A DNA stretch of 64,000 nt from Poriferisocius sp965200775 (GCA_965200775.1 OZ241383.1:124001-188000); one strand, 5' to 3'; counted from the first letter of the stretch, positions 23,458-33,047 are shown. A program made the numbers and translations. Notes: generated from the letters alone by a model not told the origin.

Positions 23458-25407
23458 ATGCGACGGCTCCTGATTTCACTGCTCATGGCTGCGGCGCTCA
23501 TCGCCGCGAGCTGCGGGGGCGACAGCAGCGACGTCGGGGACCCCTCGGCTATTCCCACCGAAGAAGCCACCCTCGTTGCAACCCCCACCGTTTCGGCCGA
23601 GGACTCGGCAACCAGCCCGCAGGAATCAACCCCGGAGCCCTCAACCCCGGAGCCTTCACCTTCCAGTACCGAGGCCGGTACTCCGGCGCCCGATCCGACC
23701 CCAACCGGCGAGCCCGAATCCCGTCCCAGCGACCCCTACTTCGCCCTCGACCGGGTGATGGACATCAGCATTGAGATCGACACGGACGACTGGGACACGC
23801 TGCGCCATCAGGGTCGCACTCTCCAGGACGTGATTGCGGAGATAGCTGAGCACAATTTTTCCCGTCCTTTTGCGAGCATCTACTCGTGGTTTTCGGCCAC
23901 GGTGACCGTGGACGGCGAGGCCTACGACAGCGTGGGCGTGCGCAAGAAGGGTTTCGTCGGCTCGCAAAGCGACTCCAAGCCATCCCTCAAGCTCCGCTTC
24001 GACCGGTACGTGGACGACCAGGCCGTCGACGGGGTGGTGGAGCGGATGACCCTGAACAACAGCGCCCAAGACCCTTCGATGATCAACACCTGCATGTCGT
24101 ATGCGGTCTTCGCCGCTGCGGGCAACCCGGCGCCCCGCTGCAACTTCGCTACCGTGGAGGTCAACGGCGCAAACCTGGGGTTGTACGTACACGTCGAGGA
24201 GTTCAAGGCTCCGTTCCTGGAGCACCATTTCGGCACCGCAGACGGCAACCTTTACGAGGGGACGGTCAGCGACTTCACCCCCATCTACCGGGGCACCTTC
24301 GAGAAGAAAACCAACGAGGACGACGACGACTGGTCGGATGTGGACGCCGTGGTGGCTGCCCTTGAGGATCCTTCCGACTCCGGTCTCGAAGCGTTGGGCG
24401 AGCTCGTGGATCTGGACCGTTTCCTGTCGTTCTGGGCCACCGAGGTGCTGGTGGGGCACTGGGACAGCTACTCCGGCAACCGCAACAACTACTGGTTCTA
24501 CCGGACGCCCGACGGCCCCTTCGTGTTCCTGCCCTGGGGAGCCGACGGCACGTTCCACCTCAGCGACGACCCCAACCCATTCGACGGCATCGGGAACCCG
24601 CCGCCCTCGGTGCTGGCCCTTACCGCCATCCCCAACCGCCTGTACAACCACCCCGATTGGCGGGTGGCCTACGTGAGCCGGCTGAAGGAGATCCTCGACA
24701 CCGCATGGGACGAGGAGAAGCTGCTGGAATTGGTGAACGAAATGGTCGCCATCGTGCAGGCCCACGCCCTGCCTGCGGAAGCGGCCGCCGCCGCCGAGGA
24801 CACCGAGCGGGTGCGCGATTTCATCCTCAAGCGAAGGGGCGAGATCCTGGCCGACCTCACCCCCGAACCCCCCGAATGGCCGGGGTCCGGGAACCTCACC
24901 CCTGAGATCGAAAGCTCGGGCACCCTGGAGGTGAAGTTTGAAACCACTTGGGGAAGCGATCAGAGCCCCAACCCCCTGGCCGAGGGGGAGGTGAGCAGCT
25001 TGGAGTTGAACGGGTCGGAGGAGTCAACCGACAACACCGGGATATTCGCCGGCTACGCCACGGCGGAAACCCGGCAACTGCTCCCCGGTGTGGAGGATCT
25101 GGCGGCCATAACCGGGGCCAGTCTCAACGAGGATGGTTCCATCAACGGGATGGTGGTGTTGGTGGAGCTGAGCCTGTTTACGGCCGGGGCCACCCTGGAA
25201 ATCAACCGGGACACCATCGCAGGAGGGGTGTGGAACTTGCCTCCGGGCGGTTCGGAGCCGGACTGGTTCTCACCGTTTACCAGCGGAGAGCTGGTGCTGG
25301 ATGAGGCGGGTACAACCCACGGCGCGATTATCTCGGGAACCTTCTCCGGTGCATACGGGTTCGACCCGCCTCCACCCTTAGCATCAAGTGTCGATTATGC
25401 GAACTGA
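23458..25407 (+). CDS. CotH-family spore-coat-kinase-like lipoprotein
   Basis: 649 residues. Signal peptide with lipobox LIAASC, then a long Pro/Thr/Ser/Glu linker to about residue 95, then a CotH kinase-like domain: RKKGFVGSQSDSKPSLKL, MTLNNSAQDPSMI, GLYVHVEEFKAPFL, VGHWDSYSGNRNNYW and FLPWGADGTF with the expected metal-binding Asp. A C-terminal beta-rich domain follows. Members phosphorylate secreted proteins or act as surface proteins in non-spore-formers. The last codons (DYAN) and the stop lie inside a duplicated copy of the aspS start, so the C-terminus was shaped by that duplication. Confidence 0.8.
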   Translation: MRRLLISLLMAAALIAASCGGDSSDVGDPSAIPTEEATLVATPTVSAEDSATSPQESTPEPSTPEPSPSSTEAGTPAPDPTPTGEPESRPSDPYFALDRVMDISIEIDTDDWDTLRHQGRTLQDVIAEIAEHNFSRPFASIYSWFSATVTVDGEAYDSVGVRKKGFVGSQSDSKPSLKLRFDRYVDDQAVDGVVERMTLNNSAQDPSMINTCMSYAVFAAAGNPAPRCNFATVEVNGANLGLYVHVEEFKAPFLEHHFGTADGNLYEGTVSDFTPIYRGTFEKKTNEDDDDWSDVDAVVAALEDPSDSGLEALGELVDLDRFLSFWATEVLVGHWDSYSGNRNNYWFYRTPDGPFVFLPWGADGTFHLSDDPNPFDGIGNPPPSVLALTAIPNRLYNHPDWRVAYVSRLKEILDTAWDEEKLLELVNEMVAIVQAHALPAEAAAAAEDTERVRDFILKRRGEILADLTPEPPEWPGSGNLTPEIESSGTLEVKFETTWGSDQSPNPLAEGEVSSLELNGSEESTDNTGIFAGYATAETRQLLPGVEDLAAITGASLNEDGSINGMVVLVELSLFTAGATLEINRDTIAGGVWNLPPGGSEPDWFSPFTSGELVLDEAGTTHGAIISGTFSGAYGFDPPPPLASSVDYAN

Positions 25408-25476
25408 CTACTGCGGCGAGCTGAAGGCCGGTGAAAATGCGAACTGACTACTGCGGAGAGCTGCGGACGGGCGACG
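25397..25476 (+). repeat. Duplicated aspS start region (40-base period)
   Basis: ATG at 25397 and ATG at 25437 begin two copies sharing their first 20 bases exactly, with 26 of 27 at the left. The first copy encodes a 16-residue mini-ORF (MRTDYCGELKAGENAN, 25397-25447) whose stop lies inside the aspS start; the second is the true aspS N-terminus MRTDYCGELRTGDV. The first copy also provides the end of the CotH gene. Confidence 0.85.
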
Positions 25477-27176
25477 TGGGCCGGGAGGTCTCGGTGTGCG
25501 GGTGGGTGGACCGTCGCCGCGAGCACGGCGATCACCTGGCGTTCATCGACCTGAGGGACCGCAGCGGGGTGATCCAATGCGTGGTGGACGAGCGCCACGA
25601 CCTGCGCTCCGAGTACGTGGTCCGCATCACCGGAACGGTGCGGCCCCGGCCCGAGGGTACGGTCAACCCCAAGCTGGACACCGGCGAAGTGGAGGTGGGC
25701 GACTGCCGGGTGGAGGTGCTGTCTGCCTCCGAGTCCCCGCCGTTCCCCATCCATGCTCGAACCGAGGTGGACGAGAACGTGCGTTTGCGCCACCGCTACG
25801 TGGACCTGCGGGGTGAGCGACTCCAGCGGAACCTGAGGCTGCGAGCGGCGGTGAACAGCGCCATCCGCCGCTCGGTGGAGGACCAGGGATTCATCGAGAT
25901 CGAGACCCCGATGCTGGTTGCTTCCACACCCGAGGGGGCCCGCGATTTCGTGGTGCCGTCCCGTTTGCATCCCGGCCGGTTTTACGCACTGCCCCAGTCG
26001 CCCCAGATCTTCAAGCAGCTCTGTATGGTGGGGGGCCTCGACCGCTACTACCAGATCGCCCGCTGCCTGCGGGACGAAGACCTCCGGGCCGACCGCCAGT
26101 TCGAGTTCATGCAGCTCGATCTTGAGGCAAGCTTCGTGGGCCAGGACGAGGTGTTGGGTTTCATCACCGAGGCGGTGGCGGCGGCAGCCGAGGCGGTCAC
26201 CGGCATCCGCCCCCCCGATCCGATCCACATGACATGGACCGACGCCATGGAACGGTTCGGGTCGGACAAACCCGATGTGCGCTTCGGCCTGGAGCTGATC
26301 GAGCTGACCCCGCTGTTCGAGGGCACCGAGGCCAAGGTGTTCCAGGTGGAATGCATCAAGGGCATCAACCACAAGGGGGGCAGCACGAGCCTGGGCCGCA
26401 ACGCCATCGACGAGCTGACCCGCAAGTGCCAACAGTGGGGGGCCAAGGGTCTGGCCTGGTTCCGGGTGGGCGACGACGGGACGCTCGACGGAGCCTTGAC
26501 CAAGTTCATGTCCGACCAGGAACAGGCAGCGCTGGGCCCGGCCATGGGAGCGGAGCCCGGCGACCTGCTGTTGCTGATTGCCGACCGTCGCCAGAAGGTG
26601 CGAGACGTGCTCGGTCTGCTCCGCCTGGAGCTGGGCCGCCCGCCCATCAACGAGGGGGGGCTCAACTTTGTGTGGGTCACCGATTTCCCGCTGTTTGAGG
26701 CCATCGACGACCAGGGCCGGCCGGTGGCCGCTCACCACCCGTTCACCATGCCCCATCCCGACGACGTGGACCTGCTGGACGGCGAGGGTGAGGACCTGCT
26801 GTCCGTGCGCTCTCAGTCTTACGACCTGGTGCTGAACGGCTGGGAGCTGGGTTCGGGCAGCGTGCGGATTCACCGTCCCGATATCCAGCGGTCGGTATTC
26901 AGGACGTTGGGCATCAGCGACTCGGAGGCCGACGATCGCTTCGGCTTCTTGCTCGACGCCTTCCGCTACGGTGCCCCTCCCCATGCCGGTTTCGCGTTCG
27001 GCATCGACCGGCTGGTGGCCATCTTGGCTGGGGAGGAGAACATCCGCGAGGTGATCGCCTTCCCCAAGACCCAGTCGGGGGCCGATCCGTTGTCCAACTC
27101 GCCCACCGCCATCGCCGACCGCCACCTCGACGAGCTCGGACTCCGCCTGCTGCCGCCCCCCGCTTCAGGGGATTGA
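25437..27176 (+). CDS. aspS: Aspartyl-tRNA synthetase (bacterial type)
   Basis: 579 residues. N-terminal OB-fold anticodon domain (CGWVDRRREHGDHLAFIDLRDRSG), motif 1 region RRSVEDQGFIEIETPML, motif 2 IARCLRDEDLRADRQFEFMQLD, the bacterial GAD insertion domain around residues 290-420, and motif 3 GFAFGIDRLVAI. The ATG at 25437 is the second of two near-identical starts. A GTG at 25431 is possible but less likely. Confidence 0.95.
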   Translation: MRTDYCGELRTGDVGREVSVCGWVDRRREHGDHLAFIDLRDRSGVIQCVVDERHDLRSEYVVRITGTVRPRPEGTVNPKLDTGEVEVGDCRVEVLSASESPPFPIHARTEVDENVRLRHRYVDLRGERLQRNLRLRAAVNSAIRRSVEDQGFIEIETPMLVASTPEGARDFVVPSRLHPGRFYALPQSPQIFKQLCMVGGLDRYYQIARCLRDEDLRADRQFEFMQLDLEASFVGQDEVLGFITEAVAAAAEAVTGIRPPDPIHMTWTDAMERFGSDKPDVRFGLELIELTPLFEGTEAKVFQVECIKGINHKGGSTSLGRNAIDELTRKCQQWGAKGLAWFRVGDDGTLDGALTKFMSDQEQAALGPAMGAEPGDLLLLIADRRQKVRDVLGLLRLELGRPPINEGGLNFVWVTDFPLFEAIDDQGRPVAAHHPFTMPHPDDVDLLDGEGEDLLSVRSQSYDLVLNGWELGSGSVRIHRPDIQRSVFRTLGISDSEADDRFGFLLDAFRYGAPPHAGFAFGIDRLVAILAGEENIREVIAFPKTQSGADPLSNSPTAIADRHLDELGLRLLPPPASGD

Positions 27177-27235
27177 GACCGGCACGGCGCGGGGACGGGC
27201 CAGGGGATTGAGACCGGTACGGGGCTCGGAACCGG
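27166..27235 (+). repeat. 35-base tandem duplication at the aspS stop
   Basis: Two adjacent copies beginning caggggattgagaccgg, at 27166 and 27201, with substitutions after the first 17 bases. The first copy contains the aspS TGA. It fills most of the aspS-rarA gap. Confidence 0.75.
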
Positions 27236-27251
27236 CGAAGGGAAACGGGCA

Positions 27252-28586
27252 GTGAGCGACGACCTGTTTGCCGCCGCCGCAGCCGATCGCCTGGCCCAAT
27301 CGGCTCCGCTGGCCGACCGGCTGCGCCCCCGCTCCCTGGATGATCTCGTAGGGCAGCAACACCTGCTCGGCCCCGGCAAACCGCTCCGCAGCCTTATCGA
27401 GTCGGACCGCCTGTCGTCGGCCATCCTGTGGGGGCCGCCCGGCACCGGCAAGACCACCATCGCCCGCCTGGTGGCCGGCTCCACGGCCCGGGCCTACATC
27501 CAGCTCTCGGCGGTCACCGCCACGGTGAAGGACGTGCGGGAGGTGATCGCCGCCGCCCGGGACCGGCTGGGCCAGCACGATCAGGGCACGATCCTGTTCC
27601 TCGATGAGGTCCACCGATTCAACCGGGCACAGCAGGACGCCCTATTGCCCGCGGTGGAGTCCGGGCTCATCACCCTGATTGGGGCGACCACCGAAAACCC
27701 CTACTTCGAGGTGAACCCGCCGCTGCGGTCCCGCTCCACCCTGTTTCGGCTCGATCCGCTCGGCCCCGATGCCCTGCACCAGCTCCTGGGCCGGGGGCTC
27801 GTGGCGGAAGGGGCCGAGGCCGACGACGATGCCCTGGCCCATCTGAGTACCCAGGCCGCCGGCGACGGCCGCCAGGCTCTGACCAGCCTGGAGGTAGCAG
27901 TGGCGCTGGCCTCGGCCTGCGGCGATGAGCCTCTCCGGGTAACGCTGGCCGACGCCGAGAGTGCTCTGGGAGCCAGCGCCGTGCGCTACGGCCGTGATGA
28001 GCACTACGACGTGATCAGCGCGTTCATCAAGAGCCTGCGGGGTTCCGATCCCGACTCCGGCTTGTACTGGCTGGCCCGGATGTTGGAAGCCGGGGAGGAT
28101 CCCCTCTTCATCGCCCGGCGCATGGTGATCCTGGCCTCCGAGGACATCGGCATGGCCGATTCGCAGGCTCTGGTGGTGGCCGACGCTGCCGCCCGGGCGG
28201 TGGAGTTCGTCGGGCTGCCCGAGGCTCAGCTCAACCTGGCCCATGCGGTGGTGTATCTGGCTACCGCGCCCAAGTCGAACACGGTGACCATGGCGCTGGG
28301 CCGGGCCCGGGCCGACGCCGGCGACGGCAGCGGCGAGGTGCCCGCTCACCTCAGGGACGCCCACTATCAGGGAGCGGCCGGTCTGGGGCACGGCGCAGGC
28401 TACGTGTATCCTCATGACGATCCCCGAGGCTGGGTGGGCCAGCAGTACCGCCCCGACCGGTTCGAGGATCGACGCTATTACCATCCCTCTCCACACGGTG
28501 CAGAAAGCGAGATCCAGGAGCGAATGACCGGGCTCAATTCCAGCAGTGACCATGGCGAGGATGAAGGGAGTTCCAGGAGCGAATGA
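27252..28586 (+). CDS. rarA: Replication-associated recombination ATPase RarA (MgsA)
   Basis: 444-residue AAA+ clamp-loader-like protein active at stalled forks. Walker A WGPPGTGKTTIARL, Walker B LFLDEVHRFN, sensor TLIGATTENPYFEV and the C-terminal MgsA tetramerisation block (EDIGMADSQALVVADAA, HLRDAHYQGAAGLGHG). The C-terminal tail after EIQERMTGLN is not family sequence; it results from a 59-base offset duplication that carries the stop codon. GTG start. Neighbours aspS and alaS match the usual order. Confidence 0.93.
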   Translation: MSDDLFAAAAADRLAQSAPLADRLRPRSLDDLVGQQHLLGPGKPLRSLIESDRLSSAILWGPPGTGKTTIARLVAGSTARAYIQLSAVTATVKDVREVIAAARDRLGQHDQGTILFLDEVHRFNRAQQDALLPAVESGLITLIGATTENPYFEVNPPLRSRSTLFRLDPLGPDALHQLLGRGLVAEGAEADDDALAHLSTQAAGDGRQALTSLEVAVALASACGDEPLRVTLADAESALGASAVRYGRDEHYDVISAFIKSLRGSDPDSGLYWLARMLEAGEDPLFIARRMVILASEDIGMADSQALVVADAAARAVEFVGLPEAQLNLAHAVVYLATAPKSNTVTMALGRARADAGDGSGEVPAHLRDAHYQGAAGLGHGAGYVYPHDDPRGWVGQQYRPDRFEDRRYYHPSPHGAESEIQERMTGLNSSSDHGEDEGSSRSE

Positions 28587-28596
28587 CCGGGCTCAA
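28513..28596 (+). repeat. Duplicated 25-base segment at the end of rarA
   Basis: The 25 bases beginning tccaggagcgaatgaccggg occur at 28513-28537 and 28572-28596, 59 bases apart. The second copy supplies the rarA TGA. The offset is not a multiple of three, so the two copies are read in different frames and the protein gained a new tail. Confidence 0.75.
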
Positions 28597-28626
28597 GTAC
28601 AACCCAAGTGAAAGCGGAGCAAGCTG

Positions 28627-28875
28627 ATGGCGGGGCGACTTTCGTGGTTCGCGGCCGGAGCCGGCGCGGGAGCGGCCTGCGTCACTTACCTGCGACACCG
28701 GATGCGCCAGGCACCCCGGACAACCCCGCCGGTGAACACCGCCGGCACCGCCGGCGCCCGGGTGAAAGCCGCAGCCTCCGAAGCCCGGGCCGCACTGGCC
28801 GAGGGCACCGCCGCGGTACGGCGCTACCGGGCCGAGGTGGCCCGCAGAGACCTTGAGAACCACCACGGGCGATGA
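28627..28875 (+). CDS. Small conserved-type membrane-associated protein between rarA and alaS
   Basis: 82 residues from ATG 28627: one N-terminal hydrophobic segment (FAAGAGAGAACVTYL) followed by a basic, Ala-rich helix. Many actinobacteria carry a short protein of this type immediately before alaS; function unknown. Its end lies just upstream of the alaS TTG, which uses a GAGGA site inside the junction. Confidence 0.65.
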   Translation: MAGRLSWFAAGAGAGAACVTYLRHRMRQAPRTTPPVNTAGTAGARVKAAASEARAALAEGTAAVRRYRAEVARRDLENHHGR

Positions 28876-28885
28876 GGAACGCATC

Positions 28886-31462
28886 TTGACCCCCAAGCGA
28901 GCCCAGGAAATCCGCAGCGCGTTCACCGATTTCTTCCACCAACGGGGCCACGCCGTGCTGCCGTCGGCCGGGCTGATCCCCCGTGACCCCACCGTTCTGT
29001 TCACGGTGGCGGGCATGGTGCAGTTCAAGCCTTACTTCCTGGGCGAAGAAACGTCGCCCCATCCACGGGCGGTCACCGTCCAGAAGTGTGTGCGAGCTGG
29101 GGGCAAGCACAACGACCTGGATGAGATCGGCCGCACCCGCCGACACCTCACCTTCTTCGAAATGCTGGGCAACTTCAGCTTCGGCGACTACTTCAAGACC
29201 GAAGCCATCGGCTGGGCCTGGGAGTTCGTCACTGAGGGGCTGGGTTTCGACCCCGACCGTTTGTGGGTAACCGTTCACCTCAGCGACGACGAGGCGGCCG
29301 AGATCTGGCGGGATGTGGCCGGGGTGGCCCCCGACCGGATCCAGCGATTGGACGAGGACAACTACTGGCGCATGGCCGACACCGGCCCGTGCGGTCCGTG
29401 CTCGGAGATCTTCTTCGACAAGGGCCCCGAGTTCGGCCCCGACGGGGGCCCGGCCCACGGCGGTGACGAGCGGTTCCTGGAGTTCTGGAACCTGGTGTTC
29501 ATGCAGTTCGACCAGAGGCCCGAAGGCCAGGTGCCGCTGCCGAAGCCCAGCATCGACACCGGGGCAGGGCTGGAGCGCATCCTCACTCTCATCCAGGGGG
29601 TGGAGTCGGTGTTCGACATCGACGAAATGGCCGAGCTGGTGGGCGAGGCCTCCGCTGTTACCGGGGCGAAAATGGGCGCCGCCGAGCACAGCGACATCAC
29701 CCTGCGGATACTGGCCGAACACGCCCGGGCCATGACCTTCCTCATCTCCGACGGGGTGTTCCCCTCCAACGAGGACCGGGGTTACGTGCTGCGCCGCATC
29801 ATGCGCCGGGCCATCCGTCGTGCCTACCTGCTGGGGGTTACCGATGTGGTCACCCCCCGGCTGGTGGACAAGGTGGTGGACATCATGGGCCACGACTATC
29901 CCGACATCGTGGCCAACCACAGCTTCATTCGGGATGTGGCCGCCCGGGAAGAGGAGGGTTTCCGGACCACCCTGGCCCAGGGGTCCCACATCCTCGACGA
30001 CGCCCTCGACCGGCTGGGCGACGGCGAGGCCCTGTCCGGAGACCTGACCTTCCTCCTGCACGACACCTACGGCTTCCCCTTCGAGGTGACCGAGGAGACG
30101 GCCCGGGAGCGGGGAGTGGAGGTGGACCGGGACGGCTTCGACCGCAACATGGAAGCCCAGCGGAACCGGGCCCGCGAGGATTTCGACGCCCGCCACCGCA
30201 CCACCGCCGATGTGTCGTCCTACGCCCAACTGGTGGCCGACCACGGTCCCACCGAGTTCGTGGGCCGAGACCACTACACCTTTGAGGCGGTGGTGCTGGC
30301 CGTGACTGACGACGGGATCGTGCTGGACCGCACCCCGTTCTACGCCGATTCCGGCGGGCAGGTGGGCGACACCGGCACGATCACCTCGTCCACCGGCACA
30401 GCCGAGGTGGCCGACACCACCTACGTGGTGCCCGACCTCCACCTGCATCACGTAGGCACGGTGGCCGGCGATATCACGGTGGGCCAGACGGTCACAGCGG
30501 CCATCGACGCCGACCGGCGGGCCGCAATCCGGCGGAACCACACAGCCACCCACCTGCTGCACTGGGCCCTGCGGGAGGTGCTGGGCGACCACGTCAAACA
30601 GCAGGGTTCGCTGGTGGCCCCCGACAGGCTGAGGTTCGACTTCACCCACTTCGACGCGCTCACCGACGAGGAGATAACCCGCATCGAGGGCCTGGCCAAC
30701 GAGGACATCCTGGCCAACCCCGCCACCCGCAACTACGAGACGTCGATGGCCGAGGCCACCGCAACCGGAGCCATCGCCTTTTTTGGCGACAAGTACGGGG
30801 ACCGGGTCCGGGTGCTTGAGGCCGGTCCCCACTCCGTCGAGCTGTGCGGGGGAACCCACGTTCAGGCCCTAGGCGACATCGGGCCGGTGAAGATCATCTC
30901 CGAGGGTTCCATCGGGGCCAACATCCGTCGCATTGAAGCGGTGAGCGGCACCCGCCCGGTGGAGCTCCTCACCGAGCGGGAGCAGGTGTTGACCCAGGCA
31001 GCAGAGCGTTTGGGCGTTCCGGTCGATCAACTGCTGGTAGGGGCCGACAAGCGCATGGCCGAGATCAAGAGCCTCAAGGCCGAGCTGGCCGAGCTGAAGA
31101 AAGCGGCCTCGGCCGACCAGTCGGGGGTGCTGGCCCAGCAGGCCGTGGACGGGGTGGTGGTGGCCCTGGTCGAGGACATTGATCGGGGCGGGCTTCGCGA
31201 TCTGGCCATCGCCACCCGAGACCGCCCCGGGGTGGCCGCAGTGGTGCTGGGAGCAGCCCCCGGCGGCGGCGGAGCGGCGCTGGTGGCCGCAGTGGCCCCA
31301 GACTGCGACTTGAACGCCGGCGAGCTGATTTCCGAGGCGGCGGCCACCATCGGCGGGGGCGGGGGCAGAGACCCCAAGCTGGCCGTGGCCGGAGGCCGGG
31401 ACCCGTCCCGCTTGGCGGAGGCTCTGGGCCAGGCCCGGGACGCGGCCGGCATCGGAGGCTGA
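28886..31462 (+). CDS. alaS: Alanyl-tRNA synthetase
   Basis: 858 residues. Catalytic core with FTVAGMVQFKPYFLG, RTRRHLTFFEMLGNFSFGDYF and DTGAGLERIL. The editing domain carries the zinc-binding HTATHLLHWAL and CGGTH motifs. The C-terminal DHHA1 domain has the Gly-rich loop GGGGGRDPKLAVAGG. The TTG at 28886 is preferred (GAGGA 7 bases upstream) over the TTG at 28853. The stop overlaps the ruvX ATG by one base. Confidence 0.95.
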   Translation: MTPKRAQEIRSAFTDFFHQRGHAVLPSAGLIPRDPTVLFTVAGMVQFKPYFLGEETSPHPRAVTVQKCVRAGGKHNDLDEIGRTRRHLTFFEMLGNFSFGDYFKTEAIGWAWEFVTEGLGFDPDRLWVTVHLSDDEAAEIWRDVAGVAPDRIQRLDEDNYWRMADTGPCGPCSEIFFDKGPEFGPDGGPAHGGDERFLEFWNLVFMQFDQRPEGQVPLPKPSIDTGAGLERILTLIQGVESVFDIDEMAELVGEASAVTGAKMGAAEHSDITLRILAEHARAMTFLISDGVFPSNEDRGYVLRRIMRRAIRRAYLLGVTDVVTPRLVDKVVDIMGHDYPDIVANHSFIRDVAAREEEGFRTTLAQGSHILDDALDRLGDGEALSGDLTFLLHDTYGFPFEVTEETARERGVEVDRDGFDRNMEAQRNRAREDFDARHRTTADVSSYAQLVADHGPTEFVGRDHYTFEAVVLAVTDDGIVLDRTPFYADSGGQVGDTGTITSSTGTAEVADTTYVVPDLHLHHVGTVAGDITVGQTVTAAIDADRRAAIRRNHTATHLLHWALREVLGDHVKQQGSLVAPDRLRFDFTHFDALTDEEITRIEGLANEDILANPATRNYETSMAEATATGAIAFFGDKYGDRVRVLEAGPHSVELCGGTHVQALGDIGPVKIISEGSIGANIRRIEAVSGTRPVELLTEREQVLTQAAERLGVPVDQLLVGADKRMAEIKSLKAELAELKKAASADQSGVLAQQAVDGVVVALVEDIDRGGLRDLAIATRDRPGVAAVVLGAAPGGGGAALVAAVAPDCDLNAGELISEAAATIGGGGGRDPKLAVAGGRDPSRLAEALGQARDAAGIGG

Positions 31463-31908
31463 TGGGGGCGCGAGCGCTGGGCATCGACCTCGGCGAGCGC
31501 CGAATCGGGGTGGCGGTCTGCGACGCCGGGGGCCGAGTGGCCACGCCGTTGACCGTGATCGAACGTTCCGGGGGCCACGCTCGCGACCACCGCAGGATCG
31601 CCGAGCTGGCCGCCGAGTACGAGGCCGAGGTGGTGGTGGTGGGCCTGCCCCGGTCGCTGGACGGGAGCATCGGCCCGGCGGCCCGGGGAGCTCAGCAGGA
31701 AGCGCAGCGGCTGGAAGCGGTGGTGGGGGTGCCCGTGCTGACCCACGACGAGCGGTTGACCACGGTGGAGGCCGAGAAGTCCCTGGCCGAGGCCGGTCTG
31801 AGCGGAAAAGCCCGCCGCCGCCGGGTTGACATGGTGGCAGCCACGGTGATCCTCCAGGGTTGGCTCGATGCCTCCGGCCCGGAGCGGCACCAGGGAGCCC
31901 GGCCATGA
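31462..31908 (+). CDS. ruvX: RuvX/YqgF-type RNase H-fold nuclease
   Basis: 148 residues with the YqgF core ALGIDLGERRIGVAVCD, VVVVGLPRSLDGS and DERLTTVEAEKSL, then VDMVAATVILQGWL. Members act in 16S rRNA 5'-end processing or junction resolution. Between alaS and mltG with overlaps on both sides, the standard actinobacterial order. Confidence 0.92.
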   Translation: MGARALGIDLGERRIGVAVCDAGGRVATPLTVIERSGGHARDHRRIAELAAEYEAEVVVVGLPRSLDGSIGPAARGAQQEAQRLEAVVGVPVLTHDERLTTVEAEKSLAEAGLSGKARRRRVDMVAATVILQGWLDASGPERHQGARP

Positions 31909-33047
31909 GCGACAATCCGGGGGCGCCCCACCAGCCACCGGCCATGGCCTCCGATGGGGACGACCCCCAGGATTGGGACTGGCTGCCCCGTCGAACATCC
32001 ACCCTCACCAGGACGATCATCCTCCTGGCCTCGTTCGGGGTGGTGATGTTGGTGGCCGCGCTGTGGGTCAAGACCTGGATGGACGACCGCCTCGACCCTC
32101 CCGGCGACGAGGGTCCGGCGCTGGTGGTGAGCATCCCGCTAGGGGCTTCAACCAACGACATCGCCCGCATCCTCGAGGACGAGGGGGTGGTGCCCAACTC
32201 CACCGTGTTCCGCTACTACCTGCGCTACAAGGACGCCGGTGACTTCCAGGCCGGGGTGTACACCTTCAACCAGGACATGGCGGTGTGGAGAGCCAAGGAC
32301 GTGCTGCTGGCCGGACCCGACCCGTCGCCGCCCGACACCATGCTGAGGGTGGTGCTGCCCGAGGGCCTCACCCTGGCCCAGATCCGCAACGAGCTGCTCG
32401 AACAGATCCCCACGTTCCGGGCCGACGAGTTGGCCCAAGCCTTGGCCTTGCCCACCACCCGGTCTCGCTACCAGCCGGCCAACAGCACCCTGGAGGGGAT
32501 GCTGTTTCCCGACACCTATCTGCTCGACGACGCCACAGCCGAGGACGAGGCTGCGCTCATCATCCGCCTGCTGAGGCAGTTCGACACGGTGGCTGCCGAT
32601 GTCGGCCTGGACGAGGCCCCTGACACCGTGGGGGTCACGCCCTATGAGGCGGTGATCATCGCCTCGCTGATCGAGAAGGAGGCCCTCATCGACGAGGACC
32701 GGGCCAAGATCGCCCGGGTGATCTACAACCGGTTGGCCGCAGGGTGGCCGCTGCAGATCGACGCTGCGGTGCGCTACGCGGTGAACAAGCCTTCCGCTCC
32801 GCTCACCCTCGCCGACCTGCAATCCGAGAACCCCTACAACGTGTACAACAAGACGGGGTTGCCCCCCGGCCCGATTGCGGCACCGGGGCGGGACTCGCTG
32901 ATCGCGGCGCTCAACCCGGTTGACGGCTTCTGGATGTTCTACGCCCTAACCGACGACCCGGTGACCGGGGCGCACACCTTCAGCGTCACCGCCGAGGAGC
33001 ACGAGGCCGCGGTGGCCATCTGCCGGGAACGGGATCTGGGGTGCTGA
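31905..33047 (+). CDS. mltG: Endolytic murein transglycosylase MltG
   Basis: 380 residues. A cytoplasmic tail, one membrane helix (TIILLASFGVVMLVAALWV), a LysM-like region and the YceG catalytic domain with LEGMLFPDTYLL, ASLIEKEALIDEDRAKIARVIYNRL and the C-terminal NPYNVYNKTGLPPGPIAAPG. The catalytic Glu is in IEKEA. Cuts nascent glycan strands at the membrane. ATGA overlap with ruvX. Confidence 0.94.
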   Translation: MSDNPGAPHQPPAMASDGDDPQDWDWLPRRTSTLTRTIILLASFGVVMLVAALWVKTWMDDRLDPPGDEGPALVVSIPLGASTNDIARILEDEGVVPNSTVFRYYLRYKDAGDFQAGVYTFNQDMAVWRAKDVLLAGPDPSPPDTMLRVVLPEGLTLAQIRNELLEQIPTFRADELAQALALPTTRSRYQPANSTLEGMLFPDTYLLDDATAEDEAALIIRLLRQFDTVAADVGLDEAPDTVGVTPYEAVIIASLIEKEALIDEDRAKIARVIYNRLAAGWPLQIDAAVRYAVNKPSAPLTLADLQSENPYNVYNKTGLPPGPIAAPGRDSLIAALNPVDGFWMFYALTDDPVTGAHTFSVTAEEHEAAVAICRERDLGC

